Shown in pieces: positions 45,601 to 56,450 of a DNA stretch of 64,000 bases. Both the position numbers and the translations under genes were made by a program. Under the pieces are notes generated by a model. That model had not been told where the DNA came from, ran no database searches, and worked only from the letters and a program-made list of their open reading frames with translations. The stretch lies in contig CM020502.1 in NCBI GenBank assembly GCA_009823395.1, forward strand, positions 25,189,944-25,253,943. Reading direction: 5' to 3'. Numbering within the stretch: position 1 is the stretch's first letter; each line of letters opens with the position of its first letter. The DNA comes from Thamnaconus septentrionalis. Lineage: Eukaryota > Chordata > Actinopteri > Tetraodontiformes > Monacanthidae.

Positions 45601-47964
45601 ATTGGTGCAGTGGTCCAACTGGCCTCTGGAATGTGTAGATTATTCATCATGCTGGAGCCAATACCGCTGTGTAGGCACATTGTTTACGTGGTTGTGATTG
45701 TCCTTCACCTTGTGGCTCGGGGAGGCCGGTGTTACTCATTTATAAACCTCGTCTGCTGGAGCTCCTCTCCCGCCTCCAACAGCTGTGGCGACTTTACAGT
45801 TGGGGCTCTGTTGAGCCTCAGGCTACAGCCGCTGCTGGTTCAAGGGGAGGCAGCCGGCTCATCGAGATGGATGGCAACTGTTGTGGCGCGCGTCCTTGTG
45901 AGAGGACACGACAACAAAACGCGGCGATAACTTGACGCATGGCGCCGCAAGAGCGAAGCTCTCCGTGGTTTTACCTCCAAATTGAATTATAGCCACCTCC
46001 GTGCTGAAAATCCCACCGTGCAGCTCAGTTTACCACGCAAGGACGGAATTAAAGGCTTTTTTTCTGTTTGTTTTGTTTTGTTTTTTTCACTCGTTGCCCC
46101 GCAGGCCTGAGGTTTCATTAGTCTGCAATCATGCACTGACAAACGGAGTAAATTTAGTTTTGGCTTCAGCCTGAAAACGACTTGCCACAGGCAAGCTGCC
46201 TAATAAACACGCATTTACATGTGTGAGTGCCTTCATTTATTAATCCTTCTGCGTGCCAAGACAGGTCTCTTGCGCACACATATGAGGCCTCACCGGGCCG
46301 GTTAAGATCGCATCGATCACAGTGGCTGTCCAGTTTGGTGTAGCAACGACCCAACCACAGAAAAAATCTTATTTGAAAAAATAAAGAACCAGAATAATAT
46401 ATATAATTTACCAGCGGTGGATACAAATTATTGCACAAAGTCAACGGAAGAAAAAAAAAACTGAGTTATTCACTCATCACTCCAGCCTCCAAACAAAATC
46501 TCCAGTAAACAACACATTTAGCACTCTGTTTGGAGCTTCCTGCCAAAGCACACTGGGGGTGTGCTTTGGGCGTCCTAGCTGTTTCAAACTGTGCTGTCCC
46601 CATTCCTTTTATTTGTTTGTGAGATGTATATTATTTGTTGTGTACTTTCAATATTACTGAAAATAACATCCTCACATCGGGGCCGGGTGAATGGCTGATT
46701 ATGGTGATTGCGTGCTGACCTGGAACTGTGTCTGCCAGTAATTCAGTCTGTTTTGTGTTTTTTTTCTCCTTTCTGAGGAGGCAAATCTTTTCAGCTTCCT
46801 GCACTGCCTGCCTCACCACATCACACACTGGCTCTTCCGTGCATTTTTCTCGGCTGCACGGCTGTTTTCTCAAGAAACTGCAACTGAGATTTTGGTAGGA
46901 GGTGTCAACCTCCAGGGAAGAGACGAACGATGTGTCACTGCGAATGTTTTTTCCTCAAAGTTCTGGGTTCTAGATTGTCTTCTTTTCTGCGAAACCGTCA
47001 CGTCGCCACACACTATACCAGAGAGCCGAGACTTGTTTATCACCCTCAAAGCGTCTTCCTCATTTCTCCTCCCCATACCCCACATCTAGCGACTGTCTGC
47101 GTCATCGCTACTGTAAAACAAGCACCTTTATCTCCCCGAGAGGTGTGACTCAAATACGAGAGCGAACCCACACAGAGCCCAGGAAACGCATGTTGTTTTT
47201 TTTATGGTGCCGTGTCTCAGCCTGCAAGGCACAAAGGCTGGTAACAAGAGTGCAAAGTCGCCACCTTTGTGTTGTCAAAGAAAAATGTCTAGCCAGGACA
47301 TGAAGGGGAAAGAAGGAAATGTAACAAATAGCAGTATTTATTTCATTAAGCAGGTTTCTTATTTGTGTCTGATTTGGCATTGTTTGTGTTCAAATTGTGT
47401 TTTTGACTGGGGGAAAGAAATTTTTATCTAAAATTAAACTTTTGTGGACAAGCCAAGACAAAACTGACTAAACTTACACTGTAAAATCTCACTTTGAGGT
47501 AAAAATACTACATGGCTGCAAGGAATTTTAGAGTGTAGGAATTAAACAGAGATGTGCTTTGAAAAGTTATAAAATTCTTTTTTCCCCTCGGACTGAGTTG
47601 AAACTTCTCACCGTGACCCCCGTTAAGAGGGGTGAGTCCCCCCTCGCTTTCTGTTGTCTCAATCTTATCGGCCCCCATTGGAAACGTGAGCCAAAATCTC
47701 TTTGTGTGTTCTTCATGGCAAAACTTTCTCACACTTCTTTCAGCTCTCTCCCTGCCCCCCTTCTTCTCTGTTGTGTTTTTCTCCCCCATTCACTTCCTCA
47801 TCGCCCAGCCCGCGTGATTGGTTCGAGGAAGTGGAATGCTGGCCAATGGGAAGGCAGTTGCCAGGCAGCCCGTGCCTTGTTTGGAGGCGGCTGCTGGAGG
47901 CCCAGCACAGCTGTTCCATTGTAAAGCTGCGGGACATAATAACAAGGGACCCCCTCAACGCTCA

Positions 47965-47965
<1 letters not shown>
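45601..47965. other. Intergenic stretch, nothing specific seen
   Basis: Mixed unique sequence. A member of the TAGC(C/A)CTCTGTTT dispersed motif lies at 46519-46550. Short frames only. Confidence 0.4.

Positions 47966-48012
<47 letters not shown>
47966..48012 (+). repeat. (AC)n microsatellite
   Basis: An uninterrupted dinucleotide run of about 23 units. Confidence 0.97.
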
Positions 48013-48013
<1 letters not shown>

Positions 48014-50449
48014 CACCAAAAGTTCTCTGCACTTCGAGCTTTGTTGCTGATGTTGCCAGTTTTACTGACATTAAAGTTTTGATGTATGCAGTACATGTTG
48101 TGCATGTTTCGTGGCAGTAAACTTTTAAAGAAAACTTTTTGAGGTAAGTTCTGGTAGGTGCTAGTCCGGTAGGTGCTACTCCAACATGCATTTCACAAAA
48201 AGCAGTTGAGACTTTAAAAATGAAATAAAACTGAAAACCTAAATCCAAACCCTGAATGAGGCCACATGTGGTCCAAAGACCTTGTACTCAATCTACATAA
48301 ACTATTCAGTGATAGTGTTTTTGTGTCTGGACTGAGAAGTAAACAAAAAAGGGTGTAATGCTTGCACACAAAGGGGTTGAAGCCATGGATTCTTGACACC
48401 ACTGCCAACAACTTCACCAACTCAACTTTTCTGTGTAATAAATGTAATTTTAAACAGTTTGTTTTTCTTTAATTCCTTTAGACGACTTACTACAAAATTG
48501 TATGCTTTGAGTTGGCAAACCTGGTGTCAGGAAAACGGACCATAGAATGCATGAAATTGTTTAGAACAATAACAACTGGAGGAACCATCAGGACGCTCCT
48601 GGGCTGCATGAAACCCCAGTGACTGACACTGTTGCGCCCTTTAATCACAATTTTATAGACAGTGCTTTCTTTGTCGTGCTTCTTGGGGGATGGGTGCAAA
48701 CACAACTGCCCTGGCTGCTACAGCCTTGTTTTTGCAGAGAATGCTGTGCAGCGCTGGAAAATGGTTAACTACATCCACTGACCTACATCAGACTGCAAAA
48801 CAGTCTGTGACCACTCGCACCTCCTCCTCGGGTCCGACGAGAAGGATTTCCTGTATGTTTTTTTTTTCCTGCCCAGACGCTTCACACTTGTTGCCATGCA
48901 GAGAGAAAAAAAAAGAGAGAAGGCAAAAGAAGATGATACCATTGGGACCAAAATGGACTATGAAGCCAGACATGATTGGAACATGCATCATGTGAAATAT
49001 GGGGATTGTATCTCGGGTGACGGCGTCAAAAATCGTCCATAAACACACACACACACCAGGAGCAATAACCACAGCGCGCTCTAAATGGACTTTTTCAGTA
49101 ACACATGAGTCACTGCGGAGGAACAATGGGGTAATTTGGAGGACAAAAGAGGCAGCTCGGCTTGCCGTGCTCCCGCCTCGGTGTAATATGTGACGGCCAA
49201 ATGTCAGAGAGGCCTCAGATAGTCGCTTTAATGCACCTCTTGTCCACATCCACAAAACTGATCCACTTCCTTTCTCTCTCTCACTCTCTTGCTCTTTCTC
49301 AACTTTTGAAACGTTGATGTGGAAGGATGCAAAGTCTTGAACACATGAGGTTGTGTGCAGCTGATTAGCGTGCCTCCTTAGGTGAAGGTCCCAATCGGAG
49401 ATGAGATGCACGTTTTGACAGGAATGCGTGTTTGCATCTCATGCCAGCCTTTGTACCCAGCCCTGCCTTTCTGCAGCAATGCTGATGTCACTCTCTCCGT
49501 GCATCGTGTTCCTGTCCTCTCCCGACCCGACCTTCTTTTGATTAGCCCGTCCTGACCGAGGACGCGCTGTTTATGATGACCCGCAGATCTGTCAGATAAG
49601 CTACGTCCAAAACACTAAAGGACCTCGATGTCAGTTCAGAGCCTTTGATTTGGAAGCGATCGCAAAGAGACACGCTCATGCAAACTTCAAAGCGTGGTGA
49701 TAAAAAAAAAAAAAGAAATAAAAATAGTTTCTGAAATGGTGTTTTTCATTTTTCTACGCTTGAAGTTCTCACCCATTTTTCCTCATGCTGCCCTTTCTGT
49801 AGAAAGTAGAATTTCATGGGGATGAACCTTTGGATGTAAATAAAGGAAACAAATATTTGGATACAAAAAAGATTTTGATTCCTTTTCCTCTTCTAAAGGA
49901 CATTACATTATACCCACTGTCAGGTTTTTATATTTTTTAACTCTGGAAACTGTACAGATGTCCAGAAAACAGAGTATTTAGCCCTCTGCTTGTGACCACC
50001 AGCTAAAACTGGTGCTTCTGTCTTCTGACGGTTGATAAGTGGTTGATGCACGGAAAGGTAAAAACAAACACTGAAATAAAGTTAGCGACCAGTAGAGCAC
50101 ATTTTTTGCTCTTTGTGCTATTTATAAATCATGCATTTTGCTGCCCGATGCATTTATTTTGCAGCACCTGGCCATGTTGACAGTGTAAACATCAGGACAG
50201 AGGAGCCACAGTGCGCCTCTGCACGGCACACAAAATGTGGGTCTCGGCCGTCAAATTGATCGCTGTCTGTGACCTTTGGCCTTTGCCCTTATTAACCCCC
50301 ATTCCCAGCCCCCTCGCCACCGCCTCTGCCACTGGTCAGACTCTATGAGCAGATGGGATGGTTTGGGGGAAGAAGGAAGGGTTTGTTTTGCTCCCAGCCC
50401 TCGCTGTCACTCAAGTCATCTCCTCCCTCCAACAATTTATTGCATCATT
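48013..50449. other. Intergenic stretch, nothing specific seen
   Basis: The TAGCCCTCTG dispersed motif occurs at 49979-50013. Unique sequence otherwise, with a poly(A) run at 49700-49712. Frames of up to 207 codons on the minus strand (48788-49411) show no domain and are judged to be chance. Confidence 0.4.
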
Positions 50450-50640
50450 TGTGCTGTTCTTCTGCTGGCAAAATATTAATATTATGCATGTTTACTGTAA
50501 ATTAAGCATTGCTGTTTAAGCCTCAGGGCAGCCCGCATCAAGGTCGTCATCAATTATATGAACTACTTGCATAACCATAAACGCCACGGTTGTAAGCATA
50601 CATCAGAATCTCACAATAACGCTCATTGGTAGCGCATAAT
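50450..50640. promoter_or_regulatory. Candidate conserved non-coding element
   Basis: GCAAAATATTAATATTATGC, TACTGTAAATTAAGCATTGC and CATCAATTATATGAACTACT cluster in repeat-free AT-balanced sequence about 2 kb upstream of the SLRP coding start. It may serve this gene or the desert's other neighbour. Confidence 0.35.
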
Positions 50641-51341
50641 AGGCACACGCAAGCATACTGAAACCTCATGCAAGCCCCACACTACCATCTTTTAGTTGTC
50701 GGTGTCAAATAATCCTTATTTTGGAGTTTTTGACCAACATACAAGCAAAATGATCAGAACCAAGCTGCTAAATATTACCAATCTTTCACATGCACAAAGG
50801 GAAACGGTATTGATTCATATCTGTGACCTACTTTCACACAAACGGCAAGCACTTTGACAAGATGAAATATATTTTTTTTCTTCCATTACCCAAAATGTTG
50901 GTGCTCTGCCAGACTATAAACCCAAAAGGTGAGGCAGCTGGGCAGCCGTTAGGGATGTTTGGGATAGAGCGGCAGCCACAATCATTCAGCAGCTGAAGTC
51001 AATCCGCTGGAAGGCAAAAGTCCAGACAGACAGATTTTTCATAAATATATGTTGGTGAGCCATGTCTGCGGAAGGGATTTTTTTCCCCCTTTTTCTGATG
51101 CCGCAGATGAGACATAAAAGATGGCACACTGGGGGCTGGTAACGGGAAAAGATGTGATAACCCCAAGCCTGACCCTCTCTGAATTTTGCAGGTTTTAAAG
51201 AGGATTATACTCTCTGTAAAAAGCCAAAGATGTACAGAGTCAACAGGCAAGATAGAGGGGATGTTTTCAACCCTGAACAGAGGTCGGCTTATTAGAGCCA
51301 TCGCCATCTCTCAGTTCCTCCATCACTGCTGCTTTATGTAT

Positions 51342-51342
<1 letters not shown>
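50641..51342. other. Intergenic stretch, nothing specific seen
   Basis: Unique sequence with no supported feature. Confidence 0.4.
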
Positions 51343-51410
<68 letters not shown>

Positions 51411-51412
51411 CA
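51343..51412 (+). repeat. (CA)n microsatellite, longest in the window
   Basis: About 35 CA units with a single CG interruption near the right end. Confidence 0.97.
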
Positions 51413-51524
51413 ATCTCCTCCTATACATGACGTCACATTTTGCAGGAAATGGGATGCCACATCTCCAAAGGTGTAAAAATCCCCTCCAGCTTCCATTCAT
51501 TCATCCCCCTTTTATCACCGCCTC

Positions 51525-51525
<1 letters not shown>

Positions 51526-51556
<31 letters not shown>

Positions 51557-51560
51557 ACAC
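51526..51560 (+). repeat. Poly(C) run joined to (CA)n
   Basis: Seventeen consecutive C bases pass directly into about nine CA units. The C-run/G-run is prone to slippage and to unusual structure. Confidence 0.95.
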
Positions 51561-52681
51561 CCTATAACCACCTTTTTCCTGCCATTCGATATTCATATGG
51601 CTGATGTCACCTCTCTCACTTCCTGCTACAGATGAGGAGAAACCATGTAGGTGTTCTTTCTGAGCGGGGTATTCAGTCTTTTGTGGGCCTATAGTGCCCC
51701 CCTGTGGTATGCAAATGTATCTTCATGTCAAGTCAAAACACGCTATTTTTGTTTCATTACTTGATGTGTTTTATCAGACAGAATGGTTGACCAGCAGTTA
51801 GACACAATTAAAGTTTACTCATTAACAACACATTTTCTTGAAAAACAAAGAAAGAAGTGTTTCACTATCGCCAGCCAATGTCAGCAGCAGGCCCTGGACT
51901 TAACTCTGAGCAGCTTATGCTCCACTTACCACCACCACATGACCAGTGACATCCCAATATCATCCTGCGGTGGGGCAAACAGTGGCTACTGTCACCTCTG
52001 ACCCCTGAGCCTCCCAAAATTGCTCCTCTTTCCCACTATTGATCCTTTGGATTCCTCGAGGGTAAGTTGAGGGTAAGTGTGAGAATTCCCCTCCAGATAA
52101 TGGCATGTGAGGAGTCATTACTGTTGCCTCATCCAGAGGGAGTGTGTGAAAAGCCTCCACAGAGACCACGAGGGGATGAGATAAACCTTATTTTCCACTG
52201 GGGTCCCAATGTTTCTCCTTTTTCAGTTCTCCCTCAGTACTGAGTGCACAAAGGGAGGCAGGTGAGAGGTCAGAAGGATAACACGCATGCAGGGACCTCG
52301 CTGAGACACATAAGGCAGGTAAGAAACATAAATCAGGCTGGACTGAACCTGGGCACGAATGATTGAATGATTTTTGTTTTTTCTAACTGGGCCTATGTGA
52401 GCCACACACCAACTGTTGCTTTTAATCCATAATACACAGCACAGCTTTGGCTCCCAAAAATATCTGACTTGTGTATCTAAAAGATGTTGGTTACTTTAAG
52501 AAGCTACACTTATAAGTAGCCAGCTAACATACACATTTAAAGAAGGTAGAATTCACTTTTTGGTTGCTGTGTAAACCGAACCACTTATCAGTGGTGATCA
52601 AGTGTTTTACAAGACTGATGCGGTCCTTGAGGGTTGGCGTTTTAATTGTCTCCTAATTTAAGCTCTGTTTCTTTAGGTAAC
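51561..52681. other. Upstream region of the SLRP gene
   Basis: No TATA box or CpG island can be identified with confidence. A good splice acceptor (TTTCTTTAG, ending at 52676) lies only 5 bases before the start codon. This suggests that the first exon is non-coding and lies further upstream, with the 5' UTR intron ending here. The transcription start therefore cannot be placed. Confidence 0.4.
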
Positions 52682-52748
52682 ATGGAAACACTCACACTGC
52701 TGCTTGTCATCCTCATAGTGTCTGGGCATTCATACGTCCTGCAACCCA
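52682..52748 (+). CDS. SLRP coding exon 1: signal peptide
   Basis: Encodes METLTLLLVILIVSGHSYVL and two further residues: a short acidic N-terminus, a hydrophobic core of about 12 residues and a small-residue G-H-S cleavage region. The chosen ATG has A at -3 (aacATGG), and the acceptor just upstream makes it the first in-frame ATG of the spliced message. The exon ends in phase 1. Confidence 0.85.
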
Positions 52749-54083
52749 GTAAGTTTAGCACCTCACAACAACAAGAACTGCCGTCACACTGTAGCCAACG
52801 TTTGACAACGTTTCTGACAAAAAGATGAAGAGATACACTGACCGTTGCTATGTTTCCCATTCCAGCTTTGACATTGACAGAGGTAGGTATTTTGGACAGG
52901 GATGGAAAAGGTCATGAGGTGGACGAAACACAAACACTTAATAGTCGCACCAAACTAACAGAGGTGGAAAAAGCTGGAGAAACTCTTGAGAGATCCAAGA
53001 AAATTGTTGAGATGGACAAACCAAGGCAAAAAGTGGAGGAGGAAGAGAAGGAGGGCATGTTGGTGGCAGGGCTTCATCTTCAGGAAAGTGAAGAAGACAA
53101 GGGAGGAAATGAGGAGTTGGAAGTGGAGAACATAAAAAATGCAAAGCACGAATTAGCCGAGCAAGAAAGGGCAGATCGCACCATGGACAGCAATCTCACA
53201 CCTCCTCTGAGCACGACGCAACAGGGAGCACAGACCAAGTTTCCCGCCACAAAATCTGCAACAGCAAATCACATTCTAGTCTCAACAGAGGCTCCTGGCA
53301 GGGGGACGTCCTTCCCTCCAATTGAAGAGGTCACCCCAAAGGTGCTTCAGAGTCCCACACATCGTTTCAGAATTCAGAATGAACTCGAAGGGCAGGCGAG
53401 TCCGAATGAGCCGCACGCCACAGAAGAAGCAAACCAGCTGAAACCAGCTGGACTTATCCCAGAGGTGCAAGTGGCAACACCCGAAACCACACTTGAGCTT
53501 ACAACCAAATATTCAAAGACGAGAGAGCCCATTCAGAGACAGAAATCAAGTAAAAATACAATGAAAAATGTGGCTGAATCTGCAGGTAAAAGCCAAACGA
53601 GTATGAAAAACAACATGGAACTCACAGCAACGCAAAACAAACCCTCTCCCGCCCGACCTCTTGTGACCAAACCTTCAGTCGAGATGCAACTGGCCGCTGT
53701 AGTGGCTGCTTCGGTGAAGCAGGTAAAAGGAAACAAAACGAATGGGAAAAAGAATGCAGACAAGCTCAAGGAAAAGAAAAGGAAAAAAGACAACAGGACG
53801 CAGAAGCTCGCCAAGATGGAGGAAGTGGCGGCGCCAACCCACTTTCCATATTTCCTGGATGACTACTGTCCTCCTGAGTGTGCCTGCTATGGAAGGTGAG
53901 GCCTGAATAACATGAAACCATGACTCAAATGCAGTCATAATAAGACCATAACACCTATTGAAGATATGAACTTTTTTTTACATATGAACTGATTGCTTGC
54001 TTTCAGGCTCAGCCCCTTTTGACATTTTGATAGATTTTTTCTGTTTACTCTCAAACTATGGTCTGAGAATTTTGATGAAACAC

Positions 54084-54156
<73 letters not shown>

Positions 54157-55414
54157 CGTATAGCCAAGCAACACCAAGCCAAATTACCAAAATGTCACAA
54201 AGCTAATATGTTTGTGAGCCTGAAACATCAAAAGAATGTCTAGTGTGTGAACTTTGACAATTTATTGGCCTCTTACACAATTTTACAGTTCAATTCCTTT
54301 TGTTTTGCCTCTCAGAGTGGTCCAGTGCTCAGACAAGGGGGTGGAAAGGGTTCCCTACGGCATCCCCTACAATTCACGCTACGTCCTCCTCATGAACAAT
54401 CACATCAGCAGCATCCAGCTCGACCTGCTTGACGAGTATGTCTGCTTGGAGTTCCTAGTGCTGAGCAACAATCAGCTCACAGACGGCGCAATACAGGGGG
54501 CTTTCGAAGGCATCCCAGCTTTGAAGCGCCTCTACCTGGACAGGAACCTCCTGGACAGCGTGCCGACTGATCTTCCGCTCTCCCTGGAGGAGCTTCGCTT
54601 GGATGGCAACAAGGTGAGCGTGATGTCTGAAGCAGCCTGGGCACAGTGCCCTGGTCTCTTGGTGCTGAGCCTCAGCAACAACAGCCTCGGGAACGGTTCA
54701 GACTCTCTTCCAAGTTCAGTCCTTTCCCCACTGACCAAGCTGCGCACTCTCAACCTGGACCACAACCAGTTGACGTCGGTTCCCTTGGGTCTGCCACTGT
54801 CCATCAAGGAACTCTACCTGAGAGGCAACCACATCGGGCAGTTTCGCGGAGGAGCCTTCAACGGGGTTTCAGAGCTGATGGTGTTGGATCTGAGTGCCAA
54901 CAGGCTGAGCAACAGAGGTCTTCTCAGGGACTCCCTGCTAAACGCAACTCACTTGGAAAGCCTCAACTTGGAGGGGAACCGACTCAAACAAGTGCCGCAG
55001 TACCTTCCCCGCTCACTGAAGACTCTAAATCTGGAGGGCAACCTCATCTCTTCCATCAGGAAGACAACCCTGAGCTCCTTAAAACACCTTGAACACCTGG
55101 GATTAGCGAGGAACAAAATCTTCAAAGTGGCCCCGGGGGCGTTCAAGGCACTGCCGGTCCTGCACCAGTTGGACTTGTGCAACAACAGCCTGCGGCAGGT
55201 ACCACGGCAGCTCCCACAGGGTCTGCACTCCGTGGTGCTGACCCATAACAGGATTCAATCGGTTCCCTGTGACGCTTTCTGCTGGGGGGATAAAAGTCTG
55301 AGTCTCAGCGGGCTCGTCAGGGTTCAGCTGGAGCACAATTTAATCGACATGGCCAAGTTGGATGCGCAGGCTTTCAGATGCTTACGGGGATTCCAAGTGG
55401 TGCATTTTTACTGA
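52682..55414 (+). CDS. Secreted small leucine-rich repeat protein, ECM2/ECMX-like (three coding exons)
   Basis: Join 52682-52748, 52866-53895, 54316-55414, giving 731 residues. Both introns have GT..AG ends (GTAAGT and GTGAGG donors; TTCCAG and CTCTCAG acceptors) and both joins stay in frame (split Thr23 and Arg366). The order is signal peptide (1 to about 18), charged low-complexity linker (about 24-350), N-terminal Cys cluster C357, C361, C363, C370 (CX3CXCX6C, the class I SLRP spacing), about 13-14 leucine-rich repeats in the short-long-long rhythm of SLRPs, and an ear-type cap with C688 and C721. N-glycosylation sequons (NNS, NGS, NAT) lie in the repeats. Family members are extracellular matrix proteins that bind collagen, glycosaminoglycans or growth factors; that role is inferred here. 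The ECM2/ECMX assignment is tentative because no VWFC domain is present. A podocan- or nephrocan-related relative is the alternative. Confidence 0.9.
52866..53895 (+). CDS. SLRP coding exon 2: charged linker and first Cys residues
   Basis: 1030 bases encoding residues 23-366. The first third is strongly acidic (E/D/K runs around residues 70-130). The middle is Pro/Thr/Ser-rich. The last quarter is strongly basic, with a KEKKRKK cluster around residues 335-341, followed by a short hydrophobic/aromatic stretch (FPYFLDDY) and the first three cysteines of the N-terminal cap. Sequons NLT, NKT and NRT are present. No VWFC, EGF or other folded domain is recognised. The basic patch may bind heparan sulfate or act as a proprotein cleavage region (inference). 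Confidence 0.85.
54091..54155 (+). repeat. (AT)n microsatellite in SLRP intron 2
   Basis: An uninterrupted AT run of 65 bp within the 420-bp second intron. It can extrude as a cruciform and is probably length-polymorphic. Confidence 0.97.
54316..55414 (+). CDS. SLRP coding exon 3: entire leucine-rich repeat domain
   Basis: 1099 bases carry all LRRs and the stop codon without an intron. Repeats follow LxxLxLxxNxL, for example LEFLVLSNNQL, LRTLNLDHNQL, LESLNLEGNRL and LHQLDLCNNSL. Every third repeat has the short 'VPxxLPxS' form typical of SLRPs. The protein ends FRCLRGFQVVHFY. Decorin/biglycan-type class I genes split the repeats over several exons, so the undivided exon is notable. The TGA stop is at 55412-55414. 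Confidence 0.92.
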
Positions 55415-56243
55415 CCCTCAAGTGGGAAAACAAAGTCGGGCTGCAGTCATGCCAAATCTGAAAATTTGATGCACCTACCAGTGTTGGAATGACGACAAAA
55501 ACAGACTTCTGAGATATACGATATGAGCATCAACCAAACATTGGAGTCAGGTGCAGCGATTGATGGATTAGGTTCAAGTGGTGTCTAATTCATGTTCGTG
55601 CCATATTTATTTGGCCAGTCAAAAAGCCGATCCAAAAGCTAAAGGAAAAGTACCAGCTTTAGCATTTCATCACAATCATTGTTAATATAAGGGACTCAAA
55701 TTTCTCATACGGGAATCTTTTTTTATAGCCCAGTCTGTAGAATCCAAGAATCCAAATAAGAACGCATTTTTGTGCAAACCATCTAAGGAGTGTGGTTAAC
55801 TCCATGTTCGTGCCACAACAAAAGTGCTCAAAATGACCAGAAATCTGTATAAAAACCCATTTATTGTGTGTGAGATTCAGTTTGGGTTTGTCATCCAACC
55901 CAGCCTCATTTTTGCCCATGCACTCGTATGAAATCTAAATCTCTTCCCACAGCCTCTTTCCCTCAGAATGCCTCAAGGTTTTGGAACATGACTGGAGAAG
56001 TTGACCAGCGCAATGAAAATCCAAATAGCGCGATTGTTTAACTGGGGTCCAAAACCCCCCTCAGATCAGCTTTAAAAAGCATTAACATTTAAATACAACA
56101 AGTTTGCTGGTGACATTGTGTTCCCATTCTGAGAATGACTTGTTGCACAAAAGCGGCAAACATGCATTTTTTTTTTTTAATCTAATCTTTCTTTAGGTAC
56201 ACTTGAGAGGCAAAGTTTTGGTGGTACTTCAGACAAACAGATG

Positions 56244-56287
<44 letters not shown>

Positions 56288-56450
56288 TGGTTCCAGATTC
56301 CCCTGTCTGTCCTTTGTATGAAATAAAATTATCAATGTTTAATTCTGTCTTGTTATGAATTTCTGTATAGTCCCCTTTGCGTGCATGTTTCTGAAATAAA
56401 GTGTCCAAAACATCCAGCACAATTTCAATAAAACTTAATGAAACACAAAT
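55415..56450 (+). other. 3' UTR of the SLRP gene
   Basis: AT-rich sequence without coding frames. Candidate poly(A) signals AATAAA lie at 56322-56327, 56395-56400 and 56427-56432, so the mRNA probably ends between about 56345 and 56450. A 34-base A run (56252-56285) precedes them and could cause false oligo-dT priming. Confidence 0.5.
56322..56327 (+). terminator. Candidate polyadenylation signal
   Basis: The first AATAAA after the SLRP stop codon, followed within about 20-40 bases by T/G-rich sequence (ATGTTTAATTCTGTCTTG). Two further AATAAA copies lie within the next 110 bases. Confidence 0.45.

Noticed and set aside
48788..49411. 207-codon open frame on the minus strand
   Set aside because: No recognisable domain or periodicity, and it includes A/T runs. 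Most likely a chance frame in GC-balanced DNA.
52646..52681. Upstream extension of the SLRP start in the same frame
   Set aside because: It would need a TTG start and would put 12 residues before the signal peptide. A splice acceptor at 52675-52676 shows that this part is intron.
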